Source of the DNA: a virus
IMG/VR virus record: IMGVR_UViG_3300009008_000009
Coordinates: 62,001 to 126,000 of that record
Length of the DNA: 64,000 nucleotides
Strand: one strand, 5' to 3'
Of the stretch, positions 8,594-17,603 are shown one piece after another (within the stretch, counting starts at the first letter, position 1; each line of letters opens with the position of its first letter). The position numbers and the translations under genes were made by a program. The notes below the pieces were generated by a model. It was not told where the DNA came from, made no database searches, and saw only the letters and a program-made list of their open reading frames with translations.

Positions 8594-9069
8594 AAGGTAT
8601 CCCCACGGAGAAGGGCCTCTCTGACACAGTGAAAGTGGTAAAGCCCGATAAAGAATGCGTCCTGCACGTGCTCGGTGACGTCCTTGCGCTTTCTTGCCTG
8701 CTTCGCAAACGCAATGGAAATAGAGTCGCGGGACGGGTCACCATGTCCAACTGCCCACTTACGTACAACCTGAATGCCGTAAGGGAAAAGACGAATGTTC
8801 AAGTTATTCATCTCTTGCTTTATGGCACCAGTATTCTCGTGCAGATTGGTTCCACCCTTACCACCCGCTGCATATGCATAGTCTTCGAACGCTACCTCCT
8901 TCACGTCGAAGACAGCGGCAATCGTGCCAATGACCCCGGCGTTGTAGGCAATGCGCTTCACAGGGTGAGTAAGGCCAGCGGGCGGAGACACCGTGGTCCA
9001 GTAGACCAACTCGTCCTCCGCCCGAAACACGCACACTCCGGTGTTGCGAAGTGCTATGTCAAGGCTCAT
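8590..9069 (-). CDS. RuvC-like Holliday junction resolvase
   Basis: 159 residues from ATG 9069; an in-frame TTG three codons upstream is an alternative. RNase H-fold resolvase pattern: SLDIALRNTG (Asp 4), VAFEDYAYAAGG (Glu 62), and DVTEHVQDAFFIGLYH with Asp 130 and Asp 137. These acids would bind two magnesium ions and cut branched DNA, resolving recombination intermediates before packaging. It sits between the SSB-like gene and the Rad50 genes in one operon, overlapping the Rad50 start by four bases. It is closer to phage and poxvirus-type short resolvases than to cellular RuvC. Confidence 0.75.
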   Translation of the reverse strand: MSLDIALRNTGVCVFRAEDELVYWTTVSPPAGLTHPVKRIAYNAGVIGTIAAVFDVKEVAFEDYAYAAGGKGGTNLHENTGAIKQEMNNLNIRLFPYGIQVVRKWAVGHGDPSRDSISIAFAKQARKRKDVTEHVQDAFFIGLYHFHCVREALLRGDTL

Positions 9070-9081
9070 GACGATCAAGGA

Positions 9082-9780
9082 TCAATCTTCATCATCGAAG
9101 TCGTCATCATCCTCGAACATGTCATCGTCATCGTCCTCATCGTCGTCCTCAACGGGCTTCGATTTGGACTTCTTCTTGGACGTTGACTTCTTCTTGGACG
9201 ACTTCTTCTTCGGAGCTGGCTCGTCATCATCATCGTCATCGTCGAAGTCATCATCATCGTCATCGAAGTCGTCATCATCCTCTTCCTCGTCCCGCTTACT
9301 GCGCTTCGACTTGGAGGCTGTCGACTTCTTCTTGGACGTGGACTTCTTCGACTTCTTTTTCTTCTTCGGAGCCGGTTCGTCGTCCTCGTCGTCCTCGTCG
9401 TACTCTTCGATACGTTCGATGTTGGCGTACTCCTTTTCCCCGTCCTTCTTACCGAGGGTGTGGATATAAACCACGGTGCCAATCATCTCATCGATATCGT
9501 AGTCGTCACCGATGTCGACTTCTTCGCCGTTGAGGATATTCAAGTTCTCGGTGTTCTTACCGGAGACGCCACCGTCCTCGGTGATCCAGACCACCATATT
9601 GATCTTCTGCCCGGCAAGAGCATCCTCGTACTTGCCGTTCGGCGATTCGAGAACTTCAAAGGTCAGCTCAAGGCATGGAAACTTCTTCGCGCCCTTGGTC
9701 GTCTCTTTGTAGTCCACCAACTCTGCCAGAAACTTTCCCGTGTCTTTGAGAAAGTTACCAGCCCTACGCTGGAGTTTCAT
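9082..9780 (-). CDS. ssb: Probable single-stranded DNA-binding protein with long Lys/Asp-block tail
   Basis: 232 residues from ATG 9780, which follows AGGAGG; an earlier in-frame ATG at 9843 overlaps the preceding gene. The first 130 residues look like a beta-rich OB-type domain. The remainder is low complexity: alternating lysine/serine blocks and pure acidic runs, ending MFEDDDDFDDED. SSB proteins use an acidic tail to recruit partners; two extra Lys/Ser blocks here are unusual and could contact DNA. The codons for the acidic runs form GAT/GAC microsatellites. It lies between recombination genes. The SSB call is inferred from architecture and context, not from a clear family motif. Confidence 0.5.
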   Translation of the reverse strand: MKLQRRAGNFLKDTGKFLAELVDYKETTKGAKKFPCLELTFEVLESPNGKYEDALAGQKINMVVWITEDGGVSGKNTENLNILNGEEVDIGDDYDIDEMIGTVVYIHTLGKKDGEKEYANIERIEEYDEDDEDDEPAPKKKKKSKKSTSKKKSTASKSKRSKRDEEEDDDDFDDDDDDFDDDDDDDEPAPKKKSSKKKSTSKKKSKSKPVEDDDEDDDDDMFEDDDDFDDED

Positions 9781-9793
9781 GGGTACTGCCTCC

Positions 9794-10432
9794 TCAGTCT
9801 TGGTTTTCAGGTGTGAATTCACCAATTCGAGCTTGTATGTCAATAATCGATGTCTGGACCTTGATGGACGTCAGTGCAACGTCGAGTGTGCCGCTCTTGA
9901 TCCTGCACACTTCAAGAAAGTCCTGACACCGGAGAATAGCCTGATCGATCTTGTCGCCGACACGTGAGATATCAGCCGTCGCATCTGCGATGTACGTGTC
10001 TCGCTCATCCTTATTCTTCTTCTCTTTGTAGTCCTTCTTCCGCATGGCAGCGGCCTTTGCATCTGAAAGGACTCGGTTGAAGTCGACACGGAGCGACTGC
10101 CACTCAGATCGAATGGCAATGGCCTCAGACCGACGAGCAGTGAGTACTTGCTTATGTCCAAGGATTGAGGCTGCGACTGCCTTCGTGTAGTTCAACCCGG
10201 CCACGGCTGGGTCTTCTGGAATATCAACGTCAAGCCGGATGACATCGTTTTGAATGGCAGAGAAGTCTGGAATTCCTGCGGCGTCCACTGCGTCCTTAAT
10301 TGCGGGAAAGTCCTCGAAAGGAGTGAAGGACATTGGAGTCAAACTCTGGGTATTCGAATCACCACCACCACGTGCAATAGGTCCGTGGTTCAATGAAACG
10401 GGCGATGAGTCTCGCCGACGATTCAGCTTCAC
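9794..10432 (-). CDS. Unknown coiled-coil protein beside SSB
   Basis: 212 residues. After a polar 50-residue start it is mostly long helix (residues about 85-190) with many Lys, Arg and Asp, ending ARIGEFTPENQD. There is no zinc motif, P-loop or membrane segment. It forms an ATGA overlap with the gene upstream and is 13 bases ahead of the SSB-like gene. The position between recA and ssb resembles recombination mediator genes such as T4 uvsY, but I see no sequence proof of that; family not recognised. Confidence 0.55.
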   Translation of the reverse strand: MKLNRRRDSSPVSLNHGPIARGGGDSNTQSLTPMSFTPFEDFPAIKDAVDAAGIPDFSAIQNDVIRLDVDIPEDPAVAGLNYTKAVAASILGHKQVLTARRSEAIAIRSEWQSLRVDFNRVLSDAKAAAMRKKDYKEKKNKDERDTYIADATADISRVGDKIDQAILRCQDFLEVCRIKSGTLDVALTSIKVQTSIIDIQARIGEFTPENQD

Positions 10433-10692
10433 TTCTTGCTCCTTTTCTCTCTATCGAGAAGACGTTCATACCGCTTTTTGATCTCAGGTTTACTGTGCCG
10501 GAAAGCCAAGTCGATCAGCCTGTCACTCTTCCGGCAAACACGAACCTGATGGCGCATAGACGGGCGTACTGTTTCTTCGAAGATCCGCTGCGCTGCTTCC
10601 AGCGCCTCCTCCTCGGTTCCGGGCGGGTCAAGTTCAGCCTCTGCTGCCGCGCCGACTCCCAGCCGCTGTTCCCCAATGAAGTTGTAGTCCAT
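10429..10692 (-). CDS. Small unknown protein between RecA and SSB genes
   Basis: 87 residues from ATG 10692. A TTG start at 10764 would give 111 residues but overlaps the recA coding end by 38 bases and has no ribosome site, so I prefer the shorter form. Acidic middle (PPGTEEEALEAAQRIFEE) and a basic helical end (KPEIKKRYERLLDREKRSKK) suggest a small nucleic-acid or protein-binding factor. Family not recognised. The stop overlaps the next start as ATGA. Confidence 0.5.
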   Translation of the reverse strand: MDYNFIGEQRLGVGAAAEAELDPPGTEEEALEAAQRIFEETVRPSMRHQVRVCRKSDRLIDLAFRHSKPEIKKRYERLLDREKRSKK

Positions 10693-10726
10693 CGAAGCCC
10701 ATACCTTAACAGATTTTACTCTGACT

Positions 10727-12043
10727 TCACTTGCCACGTCGCGCCGCCACACTTGTTCGTTCAATCATCATCTGGTATATCGACATGTAGAATTGTCTGT
10801 CTTCCTGTAAGGATGCCTTGGCCTCCTTGACATTCTTGAACTCACGGCCATCTGGGAAGATGAGTTTTCTACCGTCCATCTCAATAAGTTGGGACTTGAC
10901 CCCCTCTTCAATGATCGGGGATACAGAGTCCGCACCCTCATAATAGGAAAGTTGGAATTTGAACTTACGACCACGGGGGGCCAGCCGGTTCTTGTCCACA
11001 ATGCCGGAAACAGAGTGAGCGATCATTTCCTTCATGCCGCCAGTTTCACTCCACACAACCCCACTTGGTGCATCGAACTGAATGGACTGCTGGGTGTAAA
11101 ACTCAACCGCGTCGGCTGCCCCCTGCTTGGCCTCACCACCCCGAGAGTATGTCCCGGCGATTGGGTCGTGAGTTCCGTAAGTTTGTGAGGTCTTGCGGCG
11201 GGGCTGCACAATCATAATAACAGCAGTTGATGTTCGACGGAGATTGGGCATTAATGCCTCAAGGAACCGAGTCTGCATCCGTGCCTTATCGCCCAACCGT
11301 GGATCTTTCTGAAGTGACCTCTCCAGCTCACCCTTGGAAACCGACGCGGTGATGGAATCATAACCTACAATACCAAACTCACCGCTACCAGCCCGGGCCA
11401 AGGTCTCATCGAATGCCTCGTCACCCGCACCGGGTTCGAAGATCTCCAACGCACCGGCTTCATACATCTGCTCGGCACCGGGCAGGTTGAAGAACCTTTG
11501 CTCTTCGAACGCGTCCTCTGCGTCCACAATAAGTGACTTCTTCCCAAACGCATAATACGTATAGATCATCAAGATGTAGAGCAGATAGGACTTGGAAGAT
11601 TGTGACGGACCCCAGAAACGATGGGCTTTCCCACCCGCAAGTCCACCAACACCAAGCGCCATGTCAACTGGAAGAATCCCGGTCGGGTAAATGATGAGTG
11701 GCTTGCGCTTGAGTCTATAGGTACCCTTGGGAACCGACAACTTCGGAGTGTTGATATCAATGAGGTCAGCGTCGCGAAGAGTTGGAATATCAAATACATC
11801 TCGCTCAAGAATCGCTGCTGCGTTCTTGGCGACGATGATAACCTCAGCGTTCTGGTGAATGGATCTCTTGGTTGCCGCAACGCAAACACGCGTGGGGCCA
11901 ATTTCCATCATGCCTTTCTTATCATCCCAAGGCTCAACAACACGACCGTTGAACTTCTTCCTGATAAGATTGAATGCTTCCTCGGCAGAAACCTTTGTCA
12001 CCTTCTTCGCATTCCGCTTCTTCAGCACCTTTACCTCCGTCAA
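10727..12043 (-). CDS. RecA/UvsX-type recombinase with N-terminal extension
   Basis: 438 residues. A RecA core begins near residue 118. The P-loop at 145-152 reads GPSQSSKS, where the usual glycine before lysine is serine. Then come a Walker B-like strand GIVGYDSITA (Asp 228), a MIVQPRRKTSQTYG segment at the loop-1 position, and KNRLAPRGRKFKFQLSYYEG near the C-terminus, like the RecA KN(K/R)xAPP region. It would coat single strands and drive strand exchange. About 100 residues before the core do not resemble the short RecA N-terminal domain and may be a fused domain. Downstream of polymerase and upstream of SSB, it fits a recombination-dependent replication module. Confidence 0.8.
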   Translation of the reverse strand: MTEVKVLKKRNAKKVTKVSAEEAFNLIRKKFNGRVVEPWDDKKGMMEIGPTRVCVAATKRSIHQNAEVIIVAKNAAAILERDVFDIPTLRDADLIDINTPKLSVPKGTYRLKRKPLIIYPTGILPVDMALGVGGLAGGKAHRFWGPSQSSKSYLLYILMIYTYYAFGKKSLIVDAEDAFEEQRFFNLPGAEQMYEAGALEIFEPGAGDEAFDETLARAGSGEFGIVGYDSITASVSKGELERSLQKDPRLGDKARMQTRFLEALMPNLRRTSTAVIMIVQPRRKTSQTYGTHDPIAGTYSRGGEAKQGAADAVEFYTQQSIQFDAPSGVVWSETGGMKEMIAHSVSGIVDKNRLAPRGRKFKFQLSYYEGADSVSPIIEEGVKSQLIEMDGRKLIFPDGREFKNVKEAKASLQEDRQFYMSIYQMMIERTSVAARRGK

Positions 12044-12084
12044 CGATCAGAAGTTTAAGTTAATAACCTGCACAACGCAAGGGC

Positions 12085-14643
12085 TCACGCAGCAATTTTG
12101 TACTTCTCAAACTCACCCCATCGATACCCAACTTCCATGTCGATCTTTAACTTGACATTGAAATCGGCAAATGGTGGAGCCAGTGCGATGTCGTTAACCA
12201 GTATGGCAACTTCATGGAGATGTTCTTCTGCGACCTCAACGATAACACTATCATGCACGGTAAGCACTGGCATTGATCCGAGCATTGATCTAGTGGCTCG
12301 GTCGTAGGGCTTAAGATACCCCTCACGTTCAAGTGCTGCCATGATCTGGTAGATCTTCATGTTGGTGATGTGTGCAGCCGCACCCTGAATCGGTGAGTTG
12401 ACTGCCTGCCTGTGCGCACGCCCGACCAGCCCCTTCTCACCCGCGTAAGGAATACGGCGTGGGCGACCAAACATAGAGAATACGATCTTGTTCTCGTCGG
12501 CTGTCTCTTGGGTAAGCTCAATCCACTGTGCTGCCTTCTTGAACTTCTCGAAGTACTTAGTCTGAAAGTCCTTCATGAGCTCAATCGGCAAGTGGTACAT
12601 CTTAGCTGCGGCCTCAGCACTTCCACCGTAAATCACAAGGAAGGTCACCGACTTAGCTGCTGTACGGAGATCAACTACCTCCTCAACCTCGTCCAGATAC
12701 TTCCGAAGAGTGTCATCGTAGTCAAGCTCAAACACCTGAACGGCGGTACTGAGATGGACATCCTCTGAGTCGCAGGCATAGGCCAGTGCGTCGTCCTGCG
12801 AGTCGTAGGCAAGGGTACGGACTTCCATCTGACTGAAGTCAAAGTACAGGAGTACGTAGCCCTTCTTCGCAATGAATACTCCCTTGACCTTCTTACCCCA
12901 GTACTTCTGAGCTTCGCTTTTCTTACCACCACCCCCGGGGATGTTCTGGAGGTTCGGGTTTGCGCTGGCCAGACGCCAAGTAACCGTCCGGGCCTGCATG
13001 TACGACCCGTGAATACGACCGTCCACCTGCCCACGATAGATGGGGGTGGCGTAGGTCGACAGCAGCTTGGACACCGTGCGCAGGGAAAGTACGAGAGACG
13101 CAACCCGTGAAGTGTCTGTGATAACCTCTAGATGATTCTTGTCCGTCTTGTACTTGGGACGGCCACGGGCGTCGGTCACAACGTTCCCGTTGAAGTCCTC
13201 CTCGTGCAGCAACTCCATGTCAACACCCTCCTCACGGAGGGCGTCAATGATCTCCTGCTTGCTGTCCGGATTTACTGTCCGACCGAACTCGCGTCGCATC
13301 TGCAACGTCAGCTTCTCTTCCTCAGCCTCTAGATCTTTGATCAACTGTGGGAGGAGACTGACATCAACCTCGGCACCCCGGATTTCCATCTTGGTGAGTG
13401 CGTCGTTGAGCAGCATGTCATGGCGTCGTAGCTTCTTGTACTCAGGAACAGTTCGAGATAGGTATCGGTCGTGCAACCGGGCGATCCGGTGCGTTGTGTC
13501 GGTGTCTGTACTCGCGTACTCAGAGATAACCGGAAGTGGGTGGGCTGCCATGTCACGGTACCCCTCACCCTCCCCTTTAATCATCTTCTTGAATCCACGG
13601 AACTGTGGAAGGTACAGGTCAACCTGAGCATCAAGTGCGTGGGACTTCTGATTCTCGTCTCTGAGGTGTGCTGCGATCAACGTATCCATCTTAATGTTCT
13701 TGATCTGGATACCGTAATCGAACCACAAGATCTCAGCGTCATATTTGATGTTCTGGTTGATCTTGGGAATGGAACTCTCGCAAAGCTCGCGGAGCAGCTC
13801 AAGTATGTAATCCTGATCCTTCTTCCAGAAGTCACGCAGCTTACGAGACATGACCGGACGGATGCGAAGTGGTAGATAGGCTGCCCGACCCTCCTTCCAG
13901 CTGAACGAGATGCCGAGAATCTTGTCCTTGAGGACGTTCGGTCGATCTGCGTTTGGATCGTGGTTCTGAGCTTCGACATCGAGAACCAGTCGCTTGGCCT
14001 TCTTGATACCCCTGAAAAACTTCACTGCCTTTTTCTTAGTGTCAAGGGTATAGTACTTTCGATCTATGAGTCGTTCGCCGGTAGCCAAGCGCTTACCCAT
14101 ACGAAAGTCCTCAACCATTCGTTGGCGGTTCGCTGGGTTTCTACCGGGGAGACAGCCTGCTGGGTGGTAAGTTGGAATAACAATGAACTCGTGCCCATCA
14201 ATTTCACACTTGATCGGAGTACCGCGCATCTCCTTGACCGCCCGGGACTTCCCGGTCAGCATCTTGATGGCGGTAAACCCCATCGCTACCACAACCTTCG
14301 GTTTGAGTCGAGCTATCTCCGGAAAAAGGAACTCGTCCGGGCAGATGCTCAGTGCTTCAACCGCGTCAGGGTGCTTGATCTTGTTGTTCGGTGGGCGACA
14401 TCGGAGTACATTGAGAACTGTTGCCTTGCGACGTGGGATACCAATCTCATCCAGCGCTGGGTCGAATACAGTGGTGCCCGCAGCCCCAACAAATGGGATG
14501 CCTTTTTTATCCTCATCCTTTCCGGGGGCTTCCCCAACAAAGATGAGATCAACGAGATGTGGTTTGCGCGGACCTGATCCTACAACGACCTGCGTAACCT
14601 GATCAGCAAGGGGGCAGTTGTCACATGGATTTGTTCTGCTCAT
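12085..14643 (-). CDS. polA: Uracil-DNA glycosylase / family A DNA polymerase fusion
   Basis: 852 residues. Residues 1-180 form a family 4-type uracil-DNA glycosylase: iron-sulfur cysteines 7, 10, 82 and 101, motif GEAPGKDEDKKGIPFVG (37-53) and HPAG (160-163). A DEDDy-type 3'-5' exonuclease follows, with DVE (222-224), NIKYD (298-302) and YASTD (376-380). The polymerase domain has motif A DFSQMEVR (Asp 602), motif B RTAAK...IYGG (660-674) and motif C VHDSV (His 797, Asp 798). It is the replicative polymerase. N-terminal UDG-like domains on phage PolA enzymes are known, for example in SPO1-type phages. The glycosylase cysteines and active motif look intact, so uracil recognition may be functional. 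Confidence 0.92.
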   Translation of the reverse strand: MSRTNPCDNCPLADQVTQVVVGSGPRKPHLVDLIFVGEAPGKDEDKKGIPFVGAAGTTVFDPALDEIGIPRRKATVLNVLRCRPPNNKIKHPDAVEALSICPDEFLFPEIARLKPKVVVAMGFTAIKMLTGKSRAVKEMRGTPIKCEIDGHEFIVIPTYHPAGCLPGRNPANRQRMVEDFRMGKRLATGERLIDRKYYTLDTKKKAVKFFRGIKKAKRLVLDVEAQNHDPNADRPNVLKDKILGISFSWKEGRAAYLPLRIRPVMSRKLRDFWKKDQDYILELLRELCESSIPKINQNIKYDAEILWFDYGIQIKNIKMDTLIAAHLRDENQKSHALDAQVDLYLPQFRGFKKMIKGEGEGYRDMAAHPLPVISEYASTDTDTTHRIARLHDRYLSRTVPEYKKLRRHDMLLNDALTKMEIRGAEVDVSLLPQLIKDLEAEEEKLTLQMRREFGRTVNPDSKQEIIDALREEGVDMELLHEEDFNGNVVTDARGRPKYKTDKNHLEVITDTSRVASLVLSLRTVSKLLSTYATPIYRGQVDGRIHGSYMQARTVTWRLASANPNLQNIPGGGGKKSEAQKYWGKKVKGVFIAKKGYVLLYFDFSQMEVRTLAYDSQDDALAYACDSEDVHLSTAVQVFELDYDDTLRKYLDEVEEVVDLRTAAKSVTFLVIYGGSAEAAAKMYHLPIELMKDFQTKYFEKFKKAAQWIELTQETADENKIVFSMFGRPRRIPYAGEKGLVGRAHRQAVNSPIQGAAAHITNMKIYQIMAALEREGYLKPYDRATRSMLGSMPVLTVHDSVIVEVAEEHLHEVAILVNDIALAPPFADFNVKLKIDMEVGYRWGEFEKYKIAA

Positions 14644-15041
14644 GACTCACGGCGTTTGAGACGTAGCTTTCTCTTTGGTTTATCCAACGAGACAGCCTTC
14701 GGTTCTTCTGAATCGGGAACACGGCGCAGCTTGAAAGACTCGCGCTTAATCAGGGTGCGCGTTCCCCGGTGGTCGTCGATTGGGTGGTCTTCTACGTCTT
14801 CACCAATATCATCGTCATCGGCGTCAGGAACAACCTCCTCTTGAAGGTCAACTACGTCAGGGGGAGTCGGCGCACCACGCAACGACATGTAGTGATCAAG
14901 AACCACACGACGTAAGTCCTTGTCGCTGATCTCTGGATCGTGAACAATCGCGAACTCCTCGCAGATCTGCCGGAGACTTTTCCGGGAGATAAACTGGAGC
15001 ATCGCGGCCACGATCACCTGTGTTTTTCCTGCGGCGCTCAC
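14640..15041 (-). CDS. Unknown small protein between clamp and polymerase
   Basis: 133 residues. The first 60 look helical with an HTH-like run (SRKSLRQICEEFAIVHD). The middle is strongly acidic (DADDDDIGEDVEDH), and the C-terminus is basic (KPKRKLRLKRRES). It overlaps both the sliding clamp stop and the polymerase start by four bases, so it is translationally coupled to both. It could be a replisome accessory factor. Family not recognised. Confidence 0.55.
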   Translation of the reverse strand: MSAAGKTQVIVAAMLQFISRKSLRQICEEFAIVHDPEISDKDLRRVVLDHYMSLRGAPTPPDVVDLQEEVVPDADDDDIGEDVEDHPIDDHRGTRTLIKRESFKLRRVPDSEEPKAVSLDKPKRKLRLKRRES

Positions 15042-16183
15042 TCCTTGATATCCTCCCGTGGTAGCAACATTACCTGAGTACCCAACTCTTCAGATTCAGA
15101 GCAGGCTGGGGACTCGCCATCGGTCAGCCGGAGCTCGAAGCTCTCGTCGTACAGGTCCGTGAGAACGGCGAGTGATGAGTAGTCGAATCGAATTGACATA
15201 CCATCGACGTCACCTTCGGTCAGTTCATATGAAATGACCTCTTGAATACGGTTACTGGTACTGTCTGACTCACCTGTGATTACCAGCCGCTTACCCTTAA
15301 AGTTCAGCCGACATACGACCGACTCACCAAAGAACCCGTGGATGGCCTTGAGGGCTGTGTTGAACTCAGCGGCGTCGATGGTAATCGAACACTCTGCTTC
15401 TTCAAACACCGCCTCCCGGGCGTCCTGAATCTCAGAGTGTGGAAAGTTACTATCTTCCACAGTGTACACACAAGCGTACATGCTGGAGTCCACATCCTTG
15501 ATCCAAAGCGCACCGTCGCTCCAGTAGAAGTAAAGTACGTCACCGGGGATGAGCTTGAGCACCGCAAAGAGGTCGGCGGGAAGAACAGTCCTGAATCCAA
15601 ACTTATGCTCCGTGTTCTGGAACATGGCCCGGAAGGTATCGGTGGCGATGAACTTGCCGTCACCATTGGTCCAGATACCGTTCAGGTGCCGCTGCTTTGG
15701 GTCAGCGCAGGACAAAACGATCTGAGACATAACCCGGAAGGTATCCATCCCCTTCACCTTGGTAAACATGTCGTCGTCAGGAACGTCAGTCGGGTTGTCA
15801 ACGTACTGCTCGTACGCGTCGCCGTCCATGTAATCAATCTCAGCTCGCTTGCGCTTGCCGGACGCAACCATGAGCATGCTTCCCTTTGGATTCATGGAAA
15901 GTCGTACGGTGTCGTCCTTCGACCCACGGGCAAACTTAGTGATCTTCGTGAGATCGGCGGCGCAGGTTTGGAATGTACCTGTCGCACACTTGATATCCCG
16001 GAAGATGATCGTGGTCGTTTCGTTGGTTGCGCACAGGGAAACTGCGTCGTTACCACATCGCTCGACGAAGAGCATCCTTCGGAACTCAGCGTCCTTCGCT
16101 TTCGGACGGCATGCAGATGAAATCCGCTCAACAGCGTCTGCAAAAACCTCCCGGTTCACAGACAGTGGGGTTGGCTTCGCCAT
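15038..16183 (-). CDS. dnaN: DNA polymerase III beta-type sliding clamp
   Basis: 381 residues, close to bacterial DnaN (about 370), with three repeats of a strand-rich fold. Recognisable parts are LNGIWTNGDGKFIATDTFRAMF, typical of the second domain, and the ring-type C-terminal domain ending with a strand before VMLLPRE. The clamp encircles DNA and tethers the polymerase. The gene lies between the clamp loader and the polymerase, as expected for a functional unit. Many phages borrow host clamps or use a PCNA-like one; a bacterial-type clamp of its own suggests a large genome and host independence. The start ATG 16183 follows a GGAGTG site. Confidence 0.85.
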   Translation of the reverse strand: MAKPTPLSVNREVFADAVERISSACRPKAKDAEFRRMLFVERCGNDAVSLCATNETTTIIFRDIKCATGTFQTCAADLTKITKFARGSKDDTVRLSMNPKGSMLMVASGKRKRAEIDYMDGDAYEQYVDNPTDVPDDDMFTKVKGMDTFRVMSQIVLSCADPKQRHLNGIWTNGDGKFIATDTFRAMFQNTEHKFGFRTVLPADLFAVLKLIPGDVLYFYWSDGALWIKDVDSSMYACVYTVEDSNFPHSEIQDAREAVFEEAECSITIDAAEFNTALKAIHGFFGESVVCRLNFKGKRLVITGESDSTSNRIQEVISYELTEGDVDGMSIRFDYSSLAVLTDLYDESFELRLTDGESPACSESEELGTQVMLLPREDIKE

Positions 16184-16205
16184 TTCACACTCCTAGATCT
16201 GTATC

Positions 16206-17603
16206 TTATGTTTTCTTCTTCACTATGATACCATCGTCAACCAGCGCCTTTGCAGAAAAAGCGTCGTCCGAGTCAACAACACCCTGCAGCTTCTTGAGTG
16301 GTAGTAGGTAAGATGCATCGACGTCCTTGACCTTGGTAACGGCCAGCCTCGCCTGCTTTCTACCGATCAAGATAATACAGTACTTACCATTCCACTCGTC
16401 CTGCACCTCAAAGGGCGCACGGTCCTTCTCCAGCTTCTCGATAAACGCTGCGACAAGGTCGGCGTCAGGGTCGGAATCCGACTTCTTTTTCTTCGTGGTC
16501 TTCTTCGCACTGGTAGTTTTCTTGCCAGTCTTCTTCGCTGGTGCTTCCGAAACCTCAGCCGTGTTGTGTATGGCGTCGAACATGGCAAACAGTAGAAGAT
16601 CACGGTTAACCGATTCATGGAACGTGGGCTTGTACTCTGTAATCGCCCGGATGAGAAGTACTGCGTTCCTACGGTCAATGGACTTCATACCACCAGACCG
16701 GGGGAGAATCACCGAGAATAGATACTTGAGAACGGTGCTGGCGGTCTGGGAGTTGTAAACATCCCGCATCAGCTTACCGGCGTGGTCAAGGTTACCTGAA
16801 ATGATAGCCTTGATCATAACCTCAACGTCGGATGAGGTTGCGCGGCCTGACACGTCACGGATCGTTTCCTCGGTAATACCATCGCCGTGGTCCAGAACAG
16901 CCTCAAGGATGCTCAACGACTCGCGGACGCTGCCGTCAGCCAGCTCAACAATCGTTCGAAGGCCGACGTCAGTGTAGGAAACTGCGTCCTCGTCGTACCG
17001 TTCCTCCTCCATCAAGTCCTCAATGATCGTCTTCATGTAGCTTGAGAGAACCTTGATGGCGACGTGCCTGAACTCATACGAGGCACACCGGGACCGGATA
17101 GTCGATGGAACCTTCTGGGGCTCAGATGTACAGATGACCCACACAACATTTCGGTTCGGTTCCTCGAGCGACTTGAGGATGGATGTCTTGGCTTGGTTGG
17201 ACGCGAGGTGAAATTCGTCGAGAATGAAGATGCGGAACTTCTTACCAGACCCAAGCTGCGCCTTATCGGTAAGGGATCGCATGTCGTCGACGCTGCCGTG
17301 AGTCCCGCAGTCAACCTCGGTCACAAACATGCTGTGGCCACTGAACACAGAATTGCAGGTTTCACATTCCCCGCACGGATTCGGGTCACCGTCTTCCCGG
17401 TTGGGGCAGTTCAGTACAGCTGAGATCAGCCGGGCCGTGGTTGTTTTCCCCAGCCCCTTGTCCCCGGTAAACATGTACCCGTTCTTCACACGCTCATCAG
17501 CAAGCGACCGGGAAAGCCCACGAACAACATGATTCTGTCCAATAACTTCATCCCAGCTCCGTGGTCGGAGACTGCGGATAAGAGGAAGATACCGATCATC
17601 CAT
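16206..17603 (-). CDS. dnaX: Clamp loader ATPase, DnaX (gamma/tau)-like
   Basis: 465 residues from ATG 17603 (AGGAG site); a TTG two codons upstream is less likely. AAA+ motifs: Walker A GDKGLGKT (47-54), zinc cysteines 66, 77, 80 and 83 as in DnaX, Walker B ILDEFH (127-132), sensor 1 VICTSEP and arginine-finger SRC. The C-terminal third holds a Lys/Thr-rich linker and a small separate domain (about residues 385-465), comparable to tau. It opens the sliding clamp encoded next door and loads it on primed DNA. No delta-type loader subunit is seen in this window. Confidence 0.88.
   Translation of the reverse strand: MDDRYLPLIRSLRPRSWDEVIGQNHVVRGLSRSLADERVKNGYMFTGDKGLGKTTTARLISAVLNCPNREDGDPNPCGECETCNSVFSGHSMFVTEVDCGTHGSVDDMRSLTDKAQLGSGKKFRIFILDEFHLASNQAKTSILKSLEEPNRNVVWVICTSEPQKVPSTIRSRCASYEFRHVAIKVLSSYMKTIIEDLMEEERYDEDAVSYTDVGLRTIVELADGSVRESLSILEAVLDHGDGITEETIRDVSGRATSSDVEVMIKAIISGNLDHAGKLMRDVYNSQTASTVLKYLFSVILPRSGGMKSIDRRNAVLLIRAITEYKPTFHESVNRDLLLFAMFDAIHNTAEVSEAPAKKTGKKTTSAKKTTKKKKSDSDPDADLVAAFIEKLEKDRAPFEVQDEWNGKYCIILIGRKQARLAVTKVKDVDASYLLPLKKLQGVVDSDDAFSAKALVDDGIIVKKKT

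Noticed and set aside
9041-9469. Serine-rich plus-strand frame
   Set aside because: It is the reverse reading of the GAT/GAC repeats of the SSB-like gene (Ser codons opposite Asp codons).
15338-16120. Plus-strand open frame of 260 codons
   Set aside because: Antisense to the sliding clamp gene; no ribosome site and no family likeness.
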